DNA of 64,000 nucleotides from Bosea vaviloviae (GTDB lineage: Bacteria > Pseudomonadota > Alphaproteobacteria > Rhizobiales > Beijerinckiaceae). The first letter of the stretch is position 1, and every line of letters starts with the position of its first letter. The DNA lies in the NCBI RefSeq assembly GCF_001741865.1, contig NZ_CP017147.1:5323001-5387000 (forward strand). The letters run 5' to 3'. A program made the translations under genes and the position numbers. The notes under the pieces are model-generated. The model saw only the letters and a program-made list of their open reading frames with translations, made no database searches and had not been told where the DNA came from. Positions 47,229 to 56,100 of the stretch are shown piece after piece.

Positions 47229-48797
47229 TTACTCCGCCGCGGCCTGCGCGTGCAGGCGCACGCCCTTGGCGACGAGCTTGTTGAGCGCCACCAGATAAGC
47301 CTTGGCCGAGGAGACCAGCGTATCGGGGTCAGCGCCGCGCCCGGTCACCGACGAGCCCTCATGCGAGAGCCTGACCGTCACCTCGGCCTGCGCGTCGGTG
47401 CCTTCGGTCACGGCGTGCACGTCGTAGAGCTCCAGCACCGCCTCATGCGGCACGATCGCCTTGATGGCGTTGAACACGGCATCGATCGGCCCGTTGCCCT
47501 CGGCCTCCTCGGTGACGAAGCGGCCATCGACATCGAGCTTCATCGTGGCGCGCTGCGGCCCGCGCGTGCCCGCGATCACGGTCAGCGAAACCAGCCTGAC
47601 GCGGTCATGCGCCGAGGCCAGATTCTCGTCGACCAGCGCCTCGATATCCTCGTCATAGACATGCTTCTTGCGGTCGGCCAAGGCCTTGAAGCGCGTGAAG
47701 GCGTCCTCGAGCTGGTTGTCGCCCAGATCGTAGCCCATCTCCTTCAGCTTGGAGCGGAAGGCGGCGCGGCCGGAATGCTTGCCCATCACCAGGGAGGTCT
47801 TGGAGACGCCGACCGATTCCGGCGTCATGATCTCGTAGGTCGTCTGGTTCTTCAGCATGCCGTCCTGGTGGATGCCGCTCTCATGGGCGAAGGCGTTCCG
47901 GCCGACGATCGCCTTGTTGTACTGCACCGGGAAGGAGCAGGCGGTCGAAACGGCCTTCGAGGCGCGCGTCAGCAGCGACGCGTCGATGCCGGTGTCGTAG
48001 GGCAGGACATCGCCGCGCACGCGCAGCGCCATCACCACCTCTTCCAGAGCGGCATTGCCGGCACGCTCACCGATGCCGTTGATGGTGCATTCGATCTGCC
48101 GCGCCCCGCCCTCGATGCCGGCCAGCGAATTGGCCACCGCCAGCCCGAGATCATTGTGGCAATGCACCGAGAAGATCGCCTTGTCGGCATTGGGCACGCG
48201 CTCGCGGATCTGGCGGAACATCGCGCGATACTCGTCGGGCACCGCATAGCCGACCGTATCGGGCAGGTTGATCGTGGTCGCGCCGGCCTTGATGGCGGCC
48301 TCGACCGTGCGGCAGAGATAGTCGATCGGGGTGCGGGTCGCGTCCATCGCCGACCATTCGACATCCTCGACCAGGTTGCGGGCCTGGGCCACCGTCTTCG
48401 TGATGATCTCCAGAACCTCGTCTTCGCTCTTGCGCATCTGGTGCTCCAGATGGATCGGCGAGGTCGAGACGAAGGTGTGGATGCGCGGCTTGGCGGCATG
48501 GCGCACCGCCTCGCCGGCGCGTGCGATGTCAGCGCTGATCGCCCGGGCGAGGCCCGCGACGGTCGCACGCTTGATCCGCCTGGCGATAGCGGAGACCGCT
48601 TCGAAATCGCCGTCGGAGGCGATCGGGAAGCCGGCCTCGATGATGTCGACGCCCATCGCGTCGAGCACATCGGCGACCTCGAGCTTCTCCTCGAAGGTCA
48701 TGGTGGCGCCGGGGCATTGCTCGCCGTCGCGCAAGGTGGTGTCGAAGATCAGCACGCGGTCCTTGGAGGAGGAGGCGTTCCGGGTCGCATCGGTCAT
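47229..48797 (-). CDS. leuA: 2-isopropylmalate synthase
   Basis: A 522-residue enzyme condensing acetyl-CoA with 2-oxoisovalerate, the committed step of leucine synthesis. The TIM-barrel domain has [19 protein letters not shown] (metal and active-site residues), [20 protein letters not shown] and [18 protein letters not shown]. The C-terminal LeuA_dimer domain (about 390-510) normally binds leucine for feedback inhibition. AGGA precedes the ATG. A leucine-rich leader peptide lies 114 bases upstream, suggesting attenuation. It follows the permease region on the same strand. Confidence 0.97.
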   Translation of the reverse strand: MTDATRNASSSKDRVLIFDTTLRDGEQCPGATMTFEEKLEVADVLDAMGVDIIEAGFPIASDGDFEAVSAIARRIKRATVAGLARAISADIARAGEAVRHAAKPRIHTFVSTSPIHLEHQMRKSEDEVLEIITKTVAQARNLVEDVEWSAMDATRTPIDYLCRTVEAAIKAGATTINLPDTVGYAVPDEYRAMFRQIRERVPNADKAIFSVHCHNDLGLAVANSLAGIEGGARQIECTINGIGERAGNAALEEVVMALRVRGDVLPYDTGIDASLLTRASKAVSTACSFPVQYNKAIVGRNAFAHESGIHQDGMLKNQTTYEIMTPESVGVSKTSLVMGKHSGRAAFRSKLKEMGYDLGDNQLEDAFTRFKALADRKKHVYDEDIEALVDENLASAHDRVRLVSLTVIAGTRGPQRATMKLDVDGRFVTEEAEGNGPIDAVFNAIKAIVPHEAVLELYDVHAVTEGTDAQAEVTVRLSHEGSSVTGRGADPDTLVSSAKAYLVALNKLVAKGVRLHAQAAAE

Positions 48798-48874
48798 GGT
48801 CGTGATCCTGTAGAGGGTCGCGCCGCTATGGTTGAAGGCAGGCGCGAAATGTCTGGAAGGCGGTTCTCGTCACT

Positions 48875-48917
48875 CCCCTGAGCGCCCAGGCATGCATGCC
48901 CGGCCGGCCCTCAGGGG
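48875..48917 (-). promoter_or_regulatory. Hairpin region of the leuA leader (possible attenuator)
   Basis: CCCCTGAG (48917-48910) pairs with CTCAGGGG (48882-48875), enclosing a GGCATGCATGCC palindrome and GGCCGGCC. The leader stop codon lies inside the left arm, so a terminating ribosome would affect this fold. No U-run follows, so it is not a classical intrinsic terminator; control could act through Rho or on translation. Confidence 0.45.
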
Positions 48918-48961
48918 CGGCTAAGGAGAAGAAGCAGTCCAAGACCGAGCGGAGCGCGCAT
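48911..48961 (-). CDS. leuL: leu leader peptide (16 residues, seven leucines)
   Basis: The frame reads MRAPLGLGLLLLLSRP and stops at TGA. Leucine codons are CTC, CTT, CTG, CTT, CTT, CTC, CTT, five of them consecutive. It ends 114 bases before leuA on the same strand, the classical arrangement of a ribosome-mediated attenuator. The frame is also open upstream to an ATG at 49051 (46 residues). No strong ribosome-binding site is visible for either start. The call rests on the leucine run and its position. Confidence 0.68.
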   Translation of the reverse strand: MRAPLGLGLLLLLSRP

Positions 48962-49122
48962 GCCGGCAGCCCGCGCAACGGCGCGGTTCTGGCTCAGGGC
49001 ATGGGTGGCGGATGCGACCACAGGCGTTCCTCGTATCGACCGAAACTGCATAACCGATAGCAGGGGGACAAGGCAAGGCAGGGTTTTCCATCTCGCCGCG
49101 CCCTTCTCGCCCTAACCGTCAC

Positions 49123-49605
49123 TCACACCGCTGCGCTGCTGCGAGCCTTGACCACGGCGAGCGGGGCCGTGGGTGCGGGCCAGAGCTGGACACGATAGAA
49201 ATCGTCACCCTCGAGCCCGTCCTCGCTTACCGTGTCGAGGCCGGCATAGGAGACGCGAACCCGATAGCCTCCCGGCGGCACGCTGAGGCGCGGCGCATCG
49301 GGCAGATAATCCGTGCAGCCGGCAATCGCGACGCAGCCGGAGCGAACTGTGAAGGAGCCTTCATTGACCATGTCCCACTCGCCGAAATCGGCGGGCGGCT
49401 CCTGCGCATGAAGCGAGACGACGACCGGCACGGTCATGTTGCGCGCCGTGCCGACGCCGATGGATTGCGCTGAGGCCGCAAACAGCCGCTCGACGGCCTC
49501 CTCCGTCCAGAGCGAGCCGAAATCGTCATTGGCCGTCTCGTCCTGGATGTAGAACTGGAAATAATCGGCGAAGATCGCGAGTTCGATCGTGGCCTCCGTC
49601 GTCAT
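49123..49605 (-). CDS. Hypothetical protein, 160 residues
   Basis: It begins MTTEATIELAIFADYFQFYI, then QDETANDDFGSLWTEEAVER, a central beta-rich part (MTVPVVVSLHAQEPP) and ends with a YRVQLWPAP strand. The start strand resembles ComJ-like proteins, but only weakly. No signal or membrane segment is present. GAGGAG seven bases before 49605 fixes this start, although the frame is open further up. It is divergent from the small lipoprotein gene. Confidence 0.7.
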   Translation of the reverse strand: MTTEATIELAIFADYFQFYIQDETANDDFGSLWTEEAVERLFAASAQSIGVGTARNMTVPVVVSLHAQEPPADFGEWDMVNEGSFTVRSGCVAIAGCTDYLPDAPRLSVPPGGYRVRVSYAGLDTVSEDGLEGDDFYRVQLWPAPTAPLAVVKARSSAAV

Positions 49606-49711
49606 GGGCGCTCCTCTTACAACAGCGCCAGCAACCTCCGGCGCGACCATGTCGAGAGTGTGTCTCGCCACGCAGCCGCGTATGTTGGCGGCCGCCCCGG
49701 AATCGGTCATG

Positions 49712-49762
49712 GTCGCAAGTCTTTCGTCGTCGCAAGTCTTGCGTCGTCGCAAGTCTTTCGCC
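49712..49762. repeat. Three 17-bp tandem repeats before the small lipoprotein gene
   Basis: Units GTCGCAAGTCTTTCGTC (49712-49728), GTCGCAAGTCTTGCGTC (49729-49745) and GTCGCAAGTCTTTCGCC (49746-49762). They end 17 bases before the lipoprotein ATG, in its probable 5' untranslated region. Confidence 0.9.
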
Positions 49763-49778
49763 GATCGGACATGCCGCC

Positions 49779-50111
49779 ATGCGCGCTTTTGCTCTCCTCG
49801 CCACCCTCGGCATCGCCCTCGCCGGCTGTCAGACCCGGCCCGTCGCCCCGCCCGCGCCGCCGCCAGAGCGGGCCTATCCCGGCGTGACGCCGAGCACCTT
49901 CCATATGCCGGGCGGTTCAGGCTGCTCCGGCGAGGTCGAGCGCTTCCAGGCCGTGATGGATAACGACCTCGCCACCGGCCACACCACCAAGGGCGTCCAC
50001 GCCCGCGTCAGCGCCGAGATCGCAACCGCCCGCTCGAGCTGCGCTGCGGGCAATGAAGGCGGGGCGATGGGGCAGCTCCACGCGACCAAGACGAGGTTTG
50101 GCTATCCGTGA
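49779..50111 (+). CDS. Small exported lipoprotein
   Basis: A 110-residue protein with a lipobox: MRAFALLATLGIALAGCQTR, with the modified cysteine at residue 17. A short Pro-rich linker (APPAPPPERAYPG) leads to a compact domain with three further cysteines (GCSGEVERF, SSCAAGN) and a 'HATKTRFGYP' end. It is likely outer- or inner-membrane anchored in the periplasm. No family was recognised. Its upstream region carries three 17-bp tandem repeats. Confidence 0.75.
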   Translation: MRAFALLATLGIALAGCQTRPVAPPAPPPERAYPGVTPSTFHMPGGSGCSGEVERFQAVMDNDLATGHTTKGVHARVSAEIATARSSCAAGNEGGAMGQLHATKTRFGYP

Positions 50112-50119
50112 GGGCCAGC

Positions 50120-50327
50120 CCTTCTCCCCTCGGGGGAGAAGGTGGCAGCGCGAAGCGCTGACGGATGAGGGAAGAGCCTCAACCTAGAACAAGAAAGGGC
50201 CGCTTGCGCGCCCCTTCCCTCAGCCGCCTGCTGCGCAGGCACCTTCTCCCCCATCAAAGTCGGCTATTGCCGACTTTGACACTTTGGGTTGCCCATCTCG
50301 GGCAAGCCCGAGATGGGTGGGAGAAGG
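50120..50327. repeat. Composite palindromic intergenic repeat, family E
   Basis: CTTCTCCCCTCGGGGGAGAA GGTGGCAGC at the left end and its inverse GCACCTTCTCCC later, with GCGCGAAGCGC and AAAGTCGG...CCGACTTT hairpins between. The right end adds CCCATCTCGGGC...GCCCGAGATGGG. This class of 'ctccctcgggggagaagg' repeats is widespread between genes in Hyphomicrobiales. It separates convergent genes. Confidence 0.75.
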
Positions 50328-50334
50328 ACAAGAC

Positions 50335-52428
50335 CTAAGCCGCCAGCCCACGCTTCTCCAGCAGCGCGTCCGGCGTCGGCAGGCGGCCCCTGAACAGCGT
50401 ATAGGCTTCGGCCGGGTCGCGCGTGTCGCCGGCCGAATAGATGTAGCGCTTCAGCTTGGCCGCGACCTCGGGCGCGAAGACGTCGCCCGCCTCGATGAAG
50501 GCGTTGAAGGCGTCGGCATCCATCACCTCGGACCAGAGATAGCTGTAATAGCCGGCCGAATAGCCGTCGCCGGAGAAGACATGGGTGAAATGCGGCGTGC
50601 GATGGCGCATGATGATCTCAGCCGGCATGCCGATCCGCGCAAGCTCCGCCGCCTCGAAAGCAAGCGGATCGATCTCAGCCGTGCCCTCCAGCGAATGGAA
50701 GGCGAGATCGACCAGCGCCGAGGAGGTATACTCCACCGAGGAGAAGCCCTGATTGAAGGTCTGCGCCGTCTTGATCTTGTCGATCAGCGCCTTGGGGATC
50801 GGTTCGCCGGTCTCGGCATGCAGGCAATAGGCCTGCATCACCTCTGATGTCAGGAACCAGTGCTCATAGAGCTGCGAGGGCAGTTCGACGAAATCGCGCG
50901 AGACCGAAGTGCCGGCGAGCGAGCCGTAGCGCACATCCGACAGCAAACCATGCAAGGCATGGCCGAATTCGTGGAACAGCGTGCGCGCATCGTCGATCGA
51001 GAGCAGCGCCGGCTTGCCCTCCGCGGGTTTGGCGAAGTTGCAGACATTGACGATGATCGGCCGGACCTCGCCGTCGAAATTGCGTTGGCCGCGATAGGCG
51101 CTCATCCAGGCGCCGGAGCGCTTCGAGGCGCGGGCGAAATAATCGCCGAGGAACAGGCCGATATGCCGACCGCTCGCCGCCTCCTTGACCTCCCAGATCC
51201 GCACATCCCGGTGATAGCCCTTGAGCTCGGGCTTCGCCTCGAAGGCAAGCCCGAACAGCTTGCCGGCGACATCGAAGGCAGCAGCGATAATTCGGTCGAG
51301 CTGGAGATAGGGCTTCAGCACCGCCTCATCGAGCGCATAGGTCTGCTGGCGCACCTTCTCGGCATAATGGCGCCAGTCCCAGGGGCGGATCGGTCCGTTC
51401 TCGCCCTCGCTCTGCGCCAGCGCGGCGAGATCGGCGGCCTCCTGCGCGGCGCGCGCCTTGGCCGGTTTCCAGACCAGTTCGAGCAGATCGCGGACATGGC
51501 TGGGCGTCTTCGCCATGGAATCGTCGAGCTTGAAATGCGCGAAGGTCGGAAAGCCGAGCAGCTTCGCCTTCTCGGCCCGAAGCTTCACCATCTCGGCGAC
51601 GATGGCGCGGTTGTCGGTTTCGCCGCCATTCTCGCCGCGCTTGCTCCAGGCGATGAAGGCCTCCTCGCGCAGATCGCGCCGCGTCGAGAAGGTCAGGAAG
51701 GGCTCGATGATCGAGCGCGACAACGTCACCGCATGCTTGCCGTCATGACCGCGGTCAGTGGCGGCCCGCGCCATCGCGGCGATCAGGAAGGCCGGCAGGC
51801 CGGCGAGCCCCGCCTCGTCCTCGATGATCAGCGCATAGCTCGATTCGTCCTTCAGCACGTTCTGGCTGAACTGCGTGCCGAGCCCCGCAAGGCGTTCGTT
51901 GATCGCGGCGAGCCGCGTCTTCTCCTCCGGGCCGAGCTGCGCGCCCGAACGGATGAAGCCGCGATGCGTCCGCTCCAGGAGCCGTGCCTGCTCGGCGTCG
52001 AGGCCGAGCGTCTCGCGCCGGGCGAACACCGCAGCGACGCGGGCAAACAGCGCGGGATCCATCATGATCGCCGACCAGTGCCGCGAGGTGAGCGGCGACA
52101 TCTCGCGCTCGATCGCCTGCAGCGCCTCGTTGGTGTCGGCCCCGGTGAGATTGTAGAACACGCCGCCGACGCGGCTGAGCGCCCTGCCCGCGCGCTCCAG
52201 CGCCTCGATGGTGTTGGCGAAGTCCGGCGCGGCGGCCTCAGTGGTCAGCGCGTCGATCTCGAATCTGTGCTTGGCGAGCGCCGCTTCAAAAGCCGGGCGG
52301 ATATGCTCGGGCGTGATCGCGGCGAAAGGCGGCAGGCCGAAGGGCGTGTCCCAGGGACGCGAAAACGGATTGTTGGCGGGCAGCGGCAAGGCTTCGGGGG
52401 AAAGAGTGGCTTCGGGGGCAAGCGTCAT
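50335..52428 (-). CDS. M3 family peptidase (oligopeptidase A / Dcp type)
   Basis: A 697-residue cytoplasmic zinc peptidase. The metal motif is TLFHEFGHALHGLLSDV, with the downstream Glu in the PSQLYEHWFLTSEVM region. The N-terminal part (NPFSRPWDTPFGLPPFAAIT, then PEHIRPAFEAALA) is typical of Dcp/PrlC-like members, as is length near 680-700. It would degrade peptides released by proteases or imported. The ATG at 52428 is chosen by family length. The upstream Nudix-phzF-EEP operon ends 56 bases away. Confidence 0.94.
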   Translation of the reverse strand: MTLAPEATLSPEALPLPANNPFSRPWDTPFGLPPFAAITPEHIRPAFEAALAKHRFEIDALTTEAAAPDFANTIEALERAGRALSRVGGVFYNLTGADTNEALQAIEREMSPLTSRHWSAIMMDPALFARVAAVFARRETLGLDAEQARLLERTHRGFIRSGAQLGPEEKTRLAAINERLAGLGTQFSQNVLKDESSYALIIEDEAGLAGLPAFLIAAMARAATDRGHDGKHAVTLSRSIIEPFLTFSTRRDLREEAFIAWSKRGENGGETDNRAIVAEMVKLRAEKAKLLGFPTFAHFKLDDSMAKTPSHVRDLLELVWKPAKARAAQEAADLAALAQSEGENGPIRPWDWRHYAEKVRQQTYALDEAVLKPYLQLDRIIAAAFDVAGKLFGLAFEAKPELKGYHRDVRIWEVKEAASGRHIGLFLGDYFARASKRSGAWMSAYRGQRNFDGEVRPIIVNVCNFAKPAEGKPALLSIDDARTLFHEFGHALHGLLSDVRYGSLAGTSVSRDFVELPSQLYEHWFLTSEVMQAYCLHAETGEPIPKALIDKIKTAQTFNQGFSSVEYTSSALVDLAFHSLEGTAEIDPLAFEAAELARIGMPAEIIMRHRTPHFTHVFSGDGYSAGYYSYLWSEVMDADAFNAFIEAGDVFAPEVAAKLKRYIYSAGDTRDPAEAYTLFRGRLPTPDALLEKRGLAA

Positions 52429-52483
52429 CGGGGCATCCGGTTGAATTGAGGGCGCGAAACTCGGGCGCACAGGACTCGAAGGA

Positions 52484-53218
52484 TCAGTCTTGCCGCCAGA
52501 TATGGGCGAGATAAGGCCGCATGAAGTGTGGCATGTCGAGGCACTCGGCATCCTCGGGGCCGCGGACGATAGCGATGTCGGCAAGCTCCGGCTCGTCCTG
52601 CGTCGCCATGCGCGCGAGCATCATTGCGCGCGCCGCCTCGGCCGGCATGGCGACCGAAACGGGCCGCATGAAGGCGATGCGCCCGGGCTGGATCACCGCC
52701 GTCCAGCTCTCCTCCACCGTGATCTCGTCAAGCGTCAGCCCGGTCTCTTCGCAGAGCTCGCGCGTCACGCTGCCGGCGAGGTCGAGCGTGCCGTCGGGCC
52801 GCGCATCCTCGCGGTCGGGCGTGCCGGCGGCGAAATAGACCTTGCCGGGATTGGCGGTGTGCCGCCCCATCACACCGCACAGGAACGCGCCATCCGCGGC
52901 GCGCAGGGCCGCCATGGCAAAGCCGTTGCGCACCACCGGACCCGGATGACCGAAATCGCGCCAGCTGATGAAAGCGGCATAATCGGTCTCGAAATAGCCG
53001 GCCCGGAAGACGCCGTCGACGATCGCCGCGCGGTGCTGCAGCATCACCTTGCCGTTGAACATCGCCGGCTTGCCGGCGCTGATACGGCCCCAATGCGCCG
53101 CGACCTCGTCGGCACGCTCCCGCGCAAAAACCCAGTCATAGGGCTCGATCAGCGCCTCCAGACCGGCAAGCTCGACAATCGCGCCATCGACGATGCCATG
53201 CTGTCCGAGCGACGTCAC
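52484..53218 (-). CDS. Nudix hydrolase
   Basis: A 244-residue protein. The Nudix core SVTRELCEETGLTLDEI matches REUxEExGU, but the glutamate normally seven residues before the Arg is replaced, so the box is slightly degenerate. A roughly 125-residue N-terminal part precedes the domain (VMLQHRAAIVDGVFRAGYFE), a plan seen in eukaryote-like Nudix proteins. The substrate is unknown. Its ATG overlaps the PhzF stop by four bases, so it is translated as part of a three-gene operon. Confidence 0.86.
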   Translation of the reverse strand: MTSLGQHGIVDGAIVELAGLEALIEPYDWVFARERADEVAAHWGRISAGKPAMFNGKVMLQHRAAIVDGVFRAGYFETDYAAFISWRDFGHPGPVVRNGFAMAALRAADGAFLCGVMGRHTANPGKVYFAAGTPDREDARPDGTLDLAGSVTRELCEETGLTLDEITVEESWTAVIQPGRIAFMRPVSVAMPAEAARAMMLARMATQDEPELADIAIVRGPEDAECLDMPHFMRPYLAHIWRQD

Positions 53219-54117
53219 AGCAGCACCCCCTCGCTGACCAGTACCGCCGAGCCGCCGATGCGCGCCGAAACCAGCGCCCCGTTCTCGACCGTCAGTTCGA
53301 GCGTAATCTGCGAGGGCCGGCCCATCTCATAGCCCTGCTCGATGACGCAGCGATGCTCGCCATCAGCCGGTCTGTCGAAGGCCATGACCACGCCGGCGAA
53401 GGCGGCAGCAGCCCCACCGGTCGCGGGATCTTCGGCAATCCCAGCGCCGGGCCAGAACATGCGCGCGTGGTAGTGATGCCCCGTCTCCGTGGTCTGCCGG
53501 CAGTAGACGAAGGCGTTGGGATGCTCAGCGGGCTTCATCACCGCATCCCAGCGGGACAGGTCGAGCTTGACCCTGCCGATCGCATCGAGGCCGGCCACCG
53601 GCACGAAGGTAAAGGGTACACCGGCCGAGAACACAGCGGCACGATGCCCCTCGAACCCGATTTCGCTCTCCTGGAGCCCCAGCACAGCAGCGACCGCAGC
53701 GTTGGAGGACGCCGCCTCGATCTCCTGCGGCAGGCGCGGCATGGTGAAGACCGCACGGCCGGACCGAGGCCCGTCGACCGAGACCGCACAAGGGACGAGC
53801 CCGACCTTCTCCTCCAACACCAGGAGATCGGAGCCCTTGCCCTCGGCCGCATCGCGCAAGGCCAGCAGCACTGCGGTGCCGACGGTCGGATGTCCCGCGA
53901 AGGGCAGCTCCCGGCCGGGCGTGAAGATGCGGATCGCGGCGCGATGGCTGGCTTCGGCCGGCGGCGCCACGAACACCGTCTCCGACAGGTTGAATTCGCG
54001 CGTGATTGCCTGCATCGCCTCTGTGTCGAGCCCGTCGGAATCCAGCACCACGGCCAGCGGGTTGCCGGCATGCGCCCGGGTGGTGAAGACGTCGAGCGTG
54101 ACGAAGCGGCGCTTCAT
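53215..54117 (-). CDS. PhzF family isomerase
   Basis: A 300-residue two-lobed protein: RRFVTLDVFTTRAHAGNPLA (with the GNP motif), the catalytic glutamate in LSETVFVAPP, FAGHPTVGTAVLL, and the second-lobe FWPGAGIAEDPATGGAAAAF. This matches PhzF/YddE-type proteins; phenazine synthesis is not implied because no other phz genes are present. It overlaps genes on both sides by four bases (ATGA), so the operon is tight. Confidence 0.94.
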   Translation of the reverse strand: MKRRFVTLDVFTTRAHAGNPLAVVLDSDGLDTEAMQAITREFNLSETVFVAPPAEASHRAAIRIFTPGRELPFAGHPTVGTAVLLALRDAAEGKGSDLLVLEEKVGLVPCAVSVDGPRSGRAVFTMPRLPQEIEAASSNAAVAAVLGLQESEIGFEGHRAAVFSAGVPFTFVPVAGLDAIGRVKLDLSRWDAVMKPAEHPNAFVYCRQTTETGHHYHARMFWPGAGIAEDPATGGAAAAFAGVVMAFDRPADGEHRCVIEQGYEMGRPSQITLELTVENGALVSARIGGSAVLVSEGVLL

Positions 54118-55238
54118 GAAGACGGTCCTTCGGGAATGACGAGATCGACGGTCAGCGGGCAGTGATCGGAGGCCTTCGGCCGGTCCCAGCCGACACGCGG
54201 ATAACGGTCGGCGCAGGTCGCGAGCCTCGCCATCGAGCGGTCGGGCGCGCGCGGATCGAGCGGCACGCGATAAGGCAGCCCCCGCCGGATCATCTGCATC
54301 GCGGGTTTGGGATTCGCCGCCGCCACAGCCGGCGAGAGCAGGATATGGTCGAGCGGCATGTGGCTGTCGATCAGCCTCTCCTGGCTTTCCGACCAGAAGC
54401 GTCGAAAATGCGTCCAGCGCTCATGCGCAGGCAGCGCCTCCATCGGATCGACGGCAAAATCCTCCAGCAGCGGCTCGATGCCGCTCTCACCCTCGTCGAC
54501 GATCTCGGCCAAGGGGCCGAGCCCATAGCGATAGGCGTTGAGATCCCCGAGCACGATCCAGTTCGCTTCGCGCCAGCCGCCGCCGAAGCGCGTCTTGACC
54601 AGATGCTTGACCGCCCTCGCCTCGGCGCGGCGTACCGGCAGCGTCGCCTGGCGGCCGTCGTCGCGGCCATTGTTCATCGACTTCAGATGGCAGCCGAACA
54701 GGCTGAGCTTGCGACCACCGAAATCCAGCGCGACCTCCAGGCAATCGCGGGCAAAGACCTTGCCATCGGGGTCGATGCCAAGGGCTGCAAGATCGCGATC
54801 ATGCACGCCAGCCTGCGCGAAGGTCAGCTCCTTATGGGAGCGCACCGTGACCGCCTGCGGCGCCAGCAGGTTGCGTCGCGCCGCGAAACCGATGTCGATA
54901 TCGCGCCGGTCATTGCCGTCGATCAGCGCGAAATGGCCATAGCGATGGTCGGAGCTGCGATGAACGTAATTGGCGAAGAAGGCTTGCAGGCTGGCGAGTG
55001 AATCGACCTCCTGCAGCATCCACAGATCGGCCTGCGCCTCGGCGATGGCGAGCGCAGTCATCTGGCGCTTGTCGTCCTCCAGCGCGACCGCCAGCGAGCG
55101 CTCGACCGCGTCGCGTTCGTCCGCGCGCGGAAAATGGAACAGCGACATCGCCGCATCGGTCTCGAACCGCCCGCTCGGCCCGAAGCGATGCCGCGTCAGC
55201 AGGTTCTCGACATTGAAGGTGCCGATGCGCAGCTTCAT
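54114..55238 (-). CDS. Endonuclease/exonuclease/phosphatase (EEP) family protein
   Basis: A 374-residue protein with the EEP core: MKLRIGTFNVENLL, then the metal Glu in MLQEVDSLASLQAF, SLFGCHLKSMNNGRDD, the ANWIVLGDLNAYRYG motif and the closing SDHCPLTVDLVIP with the catalytic histidine. The mid-part 'RRAEARAVKHLVKTRFGG' is frequent in the phosphatase-like members. No signal peptide is present. The substrate is unknown. It overlaps phzF by four bases and starts six bases after the pdxY stop. Confidence 0.92.
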   Translation of the reverse strand: MKLRIGTFNVENLLTRHRFGPSGRFETDAAMSLFHFPRADERDAVERSLAVALEDDKRQMTALAIAEAQADLWMLQEVDSLASLQAFFANYVHRSSDHRYGHFALIDGNDRRDIDIGFAARRNLLAPQAVTVRSHKELTFAQAGVHDRDLAALGIDPDGKVFARDCLEVALDFGGRKLSLFGCHLKSMNNGRDDGRQATLPVRRAEARAVKHLVKTRFGGGWREANWIVLGDLNAYRYGLGPLAEIVDEGESGIEPLLEDFAVDPMEALPAHERWTHFRRFWSESQERLIDSHMPLDHILLSPAVAAANPKPAMQMIRRGLPYRVPLDPRAPDRSMARLATCADRYPRVGWDRPKASDHCPLTVDLVIPEGPSS

Positions 55239-55244
55239 GCCGGT

Positions 55245-56093
55245 TCAGATCGCCTCCGGTACGAACTGGTGCGACGGCGTCACGAACTCGTCCTGCGCGG
55301 CAACCATCAGGATCTCGCGCGAACCCGCCTCCTTGGTCCGCTTCAGCAGGCCGTAGACCGAGGCCGAGGCCTTGGCGAGCGCCGCCGCTGCCGATCCCTC
55401 GCGCAGATAATGGGTGAAGAACAGTGCCGCGATGGCGTCGCCGGCGCCATTGAGGCTGACATCGAGCTTCGGTGTGCGCACGCGCCAGGCCCCCTTGGCG
55501 TCGGAGGCCATCATGTCGATGGCGTCGTCGGGGGTTTCGTTGGTTGAGAGCGACGTCACCATTACGACCTTCGGCCCGGTGTCGCGCAACGCCTCGATCG
55601 CGCGATGCGCATCGGCAATGGTCTTGACCTCGATATCGGTCAGCAATTCCAGCTCGAATTGGTTGGGCGTCACGATATCGGCCGCCGGCACCGCCTGCTC
55701 GCGCATGAATTCGGGGATGCCCGGCCGTACGAAGATCCCGCGCCCGACATCGCCGCTAACGGGGTCGCAGCAATAGAGCGCCTTGGGGTTGGCCGCGCGC
55801 ACGCGCTCCACTGCAGAGAGGATGGCATGCCCAACATCGGCCGAGCCCATATAGCCGGAGAGCACACCGTCGCAGGACGGCAGCACGCCACGCTCGGCAA
55901 TGCCTTCCATCACCTCGTCGATCATGCCGCCGTCGAAGACGCGGCCCTTCCAGGCGCCATAACCGGTGTGATTGGAGAACTGGACGGTGTGGATCGGCCA
56001 GACCTCGACGCCCAGGCGCTGCATCGGGAACACGGCGGAGGCATTGCCGACATGGCCATAGGCGACATGCGACTGGATCGAGAGGATGTTCAT
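55245..56093 (-). CDS. pdxY: Pyridoxal kinase
   Basis: A 282-residue ribokinase-like enzyme that phosphorylates pyridoxal to PLP. It opens ILSIQSHVAYGHVGNASAVF, the PdxY/PdxK start, with VDVIPNQFEL-like TPNQFELELLTDI in the middle and the ATP/anion-hole motif SLNGAGDAIAALFFTHYL near residue 223. It is cytoplasmic. It sits between the EEP gene and the Rid protein gene; a PLP-linked role for the Rid neighbour fits, since Rid proteins deal with by-products of PLP enzymes. Confidence 0.94.
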   Translation of the reverse strand: MNILSIQSHVAYGHVGNASAVFPMQRLGVEVWPIHTVQFSNHTGYGAWKGRVFDGGMIDEVMEGIAERGVLPSCDGVLSGYMGSADVGHAILSAVERVRAANPKALYCCDPVSGDVGRGIFVRPGIPEFMREQAVPAADIVTPNQFELELLTDIEVKTIADAHRAIEALRDTGPKVVMVTSLSTNETPDDAIDMMASDAKGAWRVRTPKLDVSLNGAGDAIAALFFTHYLREGSAAAALAKASASVYGLLKRTKEAGSREILMVAAQDEFVTPSHQFVPEAI

Positions 56094-56100
56094 ACGGATC

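Noticed and set aside
53215..54117. Phenazine biosynthesis
   Set aside because: PhzF family members are widespread isomerases; no phzA-E or phzG genes are present.
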